A DNA stretch of 8,958 nucleotides, from contig CALKIP010000101.1 in assembly GCA_937995995.1 (NCBI GenBank), positions 1 to 8,958 on the forward strand, given 5' to 3'. A program made the translations under genes and the position numbers. This DNA is from an uncultured bacterium (lineage in GTDB: Bacteria > Gemmatimonadota > Gemmatimonadetes > Longimicrobiales > RSA9). Below, one piece after another: positions 6,519 to 8,958 of this stretch (its first letter is position 1; every line of letters begins with the position of its first letter). The notes under the pieces are model-generated. The model searched no databases, was not told where the DNA came from, and saw only the letters and a program-made list of their open reading frames with translations.

Positions 6519-6572
6519 CGTGGCTGCCGGTGAGAGCAGCGAAATAGAACACGAACACGACCCTCCAACCGC

Positions 6573-6578
6573 AGAGGA
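6573..6578 (+). promoter_or_regulatory. Ribosome binding site deciding the ATPase start
   Basis: AGAGGA lies ten bases before ATG 6589. An in-frame GTG at 6520 would add 23 residues, but it sits at the edge of the hexamer repeat arm and has no comparable site, so ATG 6589 is preferred. Confidence 0.6.
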
Positions 6579-6588
6579 ACCCACCAGC

Positions 6589-8082
6589 ATGCCGACCACC
6601 ATCGCCCGTCCGAATTCGCTGGGAGAGCTGAAGCAGAGCGGGTACGTTTCCCGCTCGGTCAAGGACGAGATCCGCGCGAACCTGATCCGGCGGCTAGAGC
6701 TCGGGGAGCCGCTCTTTCCGGGGATCGTCGGCTACGACGACACGGTGATCCCACAGGTCGTCAATGCTCTGCTCTCGCGCCAGAACTTCATCCTCCTCGG
6801 GCTGCGCGGTCAGGCGAAGAGCCGGATCGTGCGCCAGCTCGTCGACCTCCTGGACGACGAGATCCCGGTGCTCGCGGGCAGCGAAGTGAACGACGATCCG
6901 CTGCGCCCGATCTCGAAGCACGGCCGCATCCTCGTCGAGGAGCACGGCGACGACGCGCCGATCGCGTGGGTCCCGCGCGAGGCGCGCTTCGTCGAGAAGC
7001 TCGCCACGCCGGACGTGACGATCGCCGACATGATCGGCGATGTCGACCCGATCCGCGCGGCGCGTGGCGGGCACGTGCTGGCCGACGAGCTCACGATCCA
7101 CTACGGGCTCCTGCCACGTGCGAACCGCGGGATCTTCGCGATCAACGAGCTGCCGGATCTTGCGGGGAAGGTGCAGGTCGGGCTCTTCAACATCATGCAG
7201 GAAGGCGACGTCCAGATCAAAGGCTATCCGGTTCGCCTCCCCCTCGACGTCCTCCTCGTCTTCACGGCGAATCCGGAAGATTATACGGCGCGCGGCAAGA
7301 TCATCACGCCGCTCAAGGACCGCGTGGGCGCGGAGATCGTGACGCACTACCCGGAGAGCGTGGACGCGGGGCTCGCGATCACGCGCCAGGAGGCATGGAT
7401 CGAGCGGGACGGGCTTCCGGTCGTGGTGCCGGCGTTCGTGGCCGAGCTGATCGAGCGCGTCGCTTTCCTGGCCCGAGAGGACAAGCGCATCGACCAGCGC
7501 TCGGGCGTGAGTCAGCGCATGCCGATCAGTGTGCTGGAGAACGCGGTTTCCAACGCCGAGCGGCGCGCACTCGTCTGCGGCGAGGAGCGGATCGTGCCGC
7601 GGCCGTCGGACGTCTACGCCGCGCTCCCGGCCATCACCGGCAAGCTGGAGCTCGAGTACGAGGGCGAGATGGTCGGCGCGGAGCGGATCGCGCGGGAGCT
7701 GATCTCACAGGCCGCATCCGAGACGCTCGCCGCGTGGGGCGGCGAGGTGGCGGAGGAACGGCTCGACGACGTCGTCGACCACTTCGACGAGGGCGGCGTG
7801 CTGCAGCTCTCCGACTCCGCGGCGGCCGAGGCGTGCCTCGAGGGCTTCGCCACGGTCCCCGGCCTCCTCGACGCCGCCCGCTTTACCCGTCTCCTCGACG
7901 ACGACGCCTCGCCCGAAACGACGGTCGCGGCGTGTGAATTGATCCTCGAGGCGCTCGTCGCCGAGCGGCGCGTCAGCCGTTCCGAGACCGGCCGCGTCGG
8001 ACGTGCGCCGCGGAGGCAGCGCCCGGGTGGGCCCGGCGGGCCGTTCGGGCCGGGTGGCGGTAAGCCGCCATTCCCGGTCTGA
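6589..8082 (+). CDS. MoxR/magnesium chelatase-like AAA+ ATPase
   Basis: This 497-residue protein has a AAA+ core of the MoxR/BchI (magnesium chelatase subunit I) clade. Walker A is GLRGQAKS (71-78). The core also has the clade's DMIGDVDP segment (147-154), Walker B GIFAINE (181-187) with Asn-Glu replacing the usual Asp-Glu, sensor-1 FTANPED (225-231) and a probable arginine finger in PLKDRVG (241-247). The strings INELPDL and GYPVRLPLDVLLVFTANPEDYTARG resemble a subfamily often labelled magnesium chelatase or sigma-54-interacting in databases. The lid and a long helical C-terminal region follow, ending in a Pro/Gly-rich tail. MoxR proteins act as chaperone-like ATPases, usually with a von Willebrand A-domain partner encoded next door. 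No such partner lies within this window, and the next gene is an unrelated serine hydrolase 248 nt away. No chlorophyll or cobalamin genes are present, so metal chelation is unlikely to be its job. It is probably cytoplasmic. Confidence 0.88.
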   Translation: MPTTIARPNSLGELKQSGYVSRSVKDEIRANLIRRLELGEPLFPGIVGYDDTVIPQVVNALLSRQNFILLGLRGQAKSRIVRQLVDLLDDEIPVLAGSEVNDDPLRPISKHGRILVEEHGDDAPIAWVPREARFVEKLATPDVTIADMIGDVDPIRAARGGHVLADELTIHYGLLPRANRGIFAINELPDLAGKVQVGLFNIMQEGDVQIKGYPVRLPLDVLLVFTANPEDYTARGKIITPLKDRVGAEIVTHYPESVDAGLAITRQEAWIERDGLPVVVPAFVAELIERVAFLAREDKRIDQRSGVSQRMPISVLENAVSNAERRALVCGEERIVPRPSDVYAALPAITGKLELEYEGEMVGAERIARELISQAASETLAAWGGEVAEERLDDVVDHFDEGGVLQLSDSAAAEACLEGFATVPGLLDAARFTRLLDDDASPETTVAACELILEALVAERRVSRSETGRVGRAPRRQRPGGPGGPFGPGGGKPPFPV

Positions 8083-8330
8083 ACGAGTGCATCCACTGAT
8101 TCGGGGTCTCGAGGGCATTGGCGTTGGGGGGAACGCCGGCCGCGACGGCTCGGTGCCCGAGTAGGCCTCCGATCGCTCGGCACCGGGCCCGCATCGTCAT
8201 CTGTCCGGAGTTGGACGTGTAGCGCGCTCACGTTGACGCAACGACGCCCGAAGCGCAGTTTTCCCGTTTCATCCGTCGCCACACAGCCTACCCGCCCGGA
8301 TCGGTCGGGCGCCTGCGGAGATCGGTTGCC
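8083..8330. other. Intergenic region with inverted repeats
   Basis: No gene is visible here. Three structures stand out. GGCGTT (8120-8125) / AACGCC (8132-8137) encloses six G residues. CGGTGCCCGAG (8151-8161) faces CTCGGCACCG (8176-8185) with a one-base bulge; its left part can alternatively fold alone as CTCGG-TGC-CCGAG. CGCCCG (8293-8298) / CGGGCG (8306-8311) lies just upstream of the next gene's ribosome binding site. A TTGACG (8233-8238) resembles a -35 box, but no good -10 follows at 17-18 nt. None of the stems has a T-run, so ATPase gene termination remains unassigned. Confidence 0.5.
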
Positions 8331-8958
8331 ATGATGCTCGCGCGAGTACGCACGTACGTCTTTCCTCTGGCCGTCAGCCTCTTGGCGCCTGCCGTCATGC
8401 CGGCCGCGCTCGCGGCGCAGGAGGCCACGGACGCGGCGGCCCGACTCGATTCCGTGTTCGCGCGCTGGGACTCGCCCGAAAGCCCGGGGTGCGCGGTGGC
8501 CATAGGCCGCGAGGGGCGCACCATCATGGCCCGCGCCTACGGGATGGCGGACCTCGAGCACGGCCTGCCGAACACGACGGAGACGATCTTCGAGGCGGGC
8601 TCCGTCTCGAAGCAGTTCACCGCCGCGGCGATCATCCTGCTCGCGCTGGACGGCAAGCTCTCGCTCGACGACGACGTGCGGACCTACGTGCCCGAGCTTC
8701 CGGACTACGGCACGCCGATCCCGATCCGTCATCTGATGACGCACACCAGCGGGCTTCGCGACTGGGGGAGCGTCGCGGCGATCTCCGGGTGGGGGCGCAG
8801 TGAGCGGACGCACTCGCACGCACACGTCCTCGACATCCTGAGCCGCCAGAGCGCGCTGAACTTCGCCCCGGGCGAGCAGTACTCGTACAGCAACAGCGGC
8901 TACAATCTCATGGCCGTGATCGTCGACCGGGTCAGCGGGATGCCGTTCGCGGAGTTCT
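8331..8958 (+). CDS. Serine beta-lactamase/class C-like hydrolase, 3' end missing
   Basis: The frame is open to the window end, giving 209 residues of a longer protein; family members usually run well over 350. Residues 1-29 form a signal peptide (RVRTYVFPLAVSLL core, ALA before A29-Q30), so the product is exported. The beta-lactamase/penicillin-binding-protein-like domain (class C, estB-like) follows, with S-x-x-K as SVSK (91-94) carrying nucleophile Ser91 and the second motif Y-S-N at 186-188. LMTHTSGLRDW (135-145) is a further family hallmark. The third motif (K/H-x-G) lies beyond the window. Members include beta-lactamases, DD-peptidases and esterases; the sequence alone does not separate these, and many environmental members are not resistance enzymes. 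ATG 8331 is chosen over ATG 8334 because GGAG (8317-8320) is ten bases upstream. It is probably transcribed independently of the ATPase gene. Confidence 0.9.
   Translation, partial: MMLARVRTYVFPLAVSLLAPAVMPAALAAQEATDAAARLDSVFARWDSPESPGCAVAIGREGRTIMARAYGMADLEHGLPNTTETIFEAGSVSKQFTAAAIILLALDGKLSLDDDVRTYVPELPDYGTPIPIRHLMTHTSGLRDWGSVAAISGWGRSERTHSHAHVLDILSRQSALNFAPGEQYSYSNSGYNLMAVIVDRVSGMPFAEF

Noticed and set aside
6520..6588. Upstream GTG start adding 23 residues to the ATPase
   Set aside because: The extra stretch overlaps the end of the hexamer repeat, lacks a suitably placed ribosome binding site, and the homologous part begins after ATG 6589, which has AGAGGA ten bases upstream.
8120..8137. 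Rho-independent terminator after the ATPase gene
   Set aside because: The 6-bp stem with a six-G loop has no following T-run and is too weak to call.
8331..8958. Antibiotic resistance beta-lactamase
   Set aside because: The SxxK and YSN motifs define the broad class C/esterase/DD-peptidase family only; the third motif is outside the window and nothing here indicates drug hydrolysis.

Overview
This is a G+C-rich window (third codon positions almost all G or C) holding seven protein-coding genes, two of them cut by the window edges. No rRNA, tRNA, CRISPR array, transposase or phage gene is visible. The gene content fits a high-G+C Gram-negative bacterium: two secreted hydrolases with signal peptides ending in an A-x-A site followed by Q-E, a DUF4097-type repeat protein, a glutamate-carboxypeptidase-II-like M28 peptidase, and a magnesium-chelatase-like MoxR ATPase. 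Gemmatimonadota or a neighbouring phylum is my best guess, but it is an inference from gene style and not proven by any marker in the window.

Layout. Bases 2-817 (+): the C-terminal part of a DUF4097-like protein with nine DTGSG-type repeats. Bases 818-978: a convergent gap with stem-loops. Bases 979-1770 (-): a PhzF-family isomerase-like enzyme. Bases 1771-1947: a divergent gap with two well-formed sigma70-like promoters facing away from each other, both with a TTGCCC -35 and an 18-nt spacer. Bases 1948-4124 (+): a secreted M28 peptidase with PA and dimerisation domains, broken by an apparent one-base deletion in a GGGG run near 3682. Bases 4125-4403: an unusual array of ten or eleven short hairpins joined by GGGAG in the left half and CTCCC in the right half, so the array is arranged as mirror halves. 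Bases 4404-5525 (+): a site-2 protease (M50) with two C-terminal CBS domains. Bases 5575-6393 (+): a NUDT19-like Nudix hydrolase. Bases 6394-6588: a hexanucleotide repeat in inverted arrangement. Bases 6589-8082 (+): a MoxR/magnesium-chelatase-like AAA+ ATPase. Bases 8083-8330: a gap with inverted repeats. Bases 8331-8958 (+): the N-terminal part of a class-C beta-lactamase-like serine hydrolase, open at the window end.

The genes do not form an obvious pathway. They look like a chromosomal housekeeping/accessory mix of envelope and secreted hydrolases, a membrane protease, a pyrophosphatase and a chaperone-type ATPase, most with their own upstream regions. Only the site-2 protease and Nudix genes are close enough (49 nt) to be a likely co-transcribed pair. 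The most unusual material is non-coding: the mirror-image hairpin array at 4143-4388 and the hexamer inverted repeat at 6418-6518. Both sit between co-directional genes and are not explained by any coding function.
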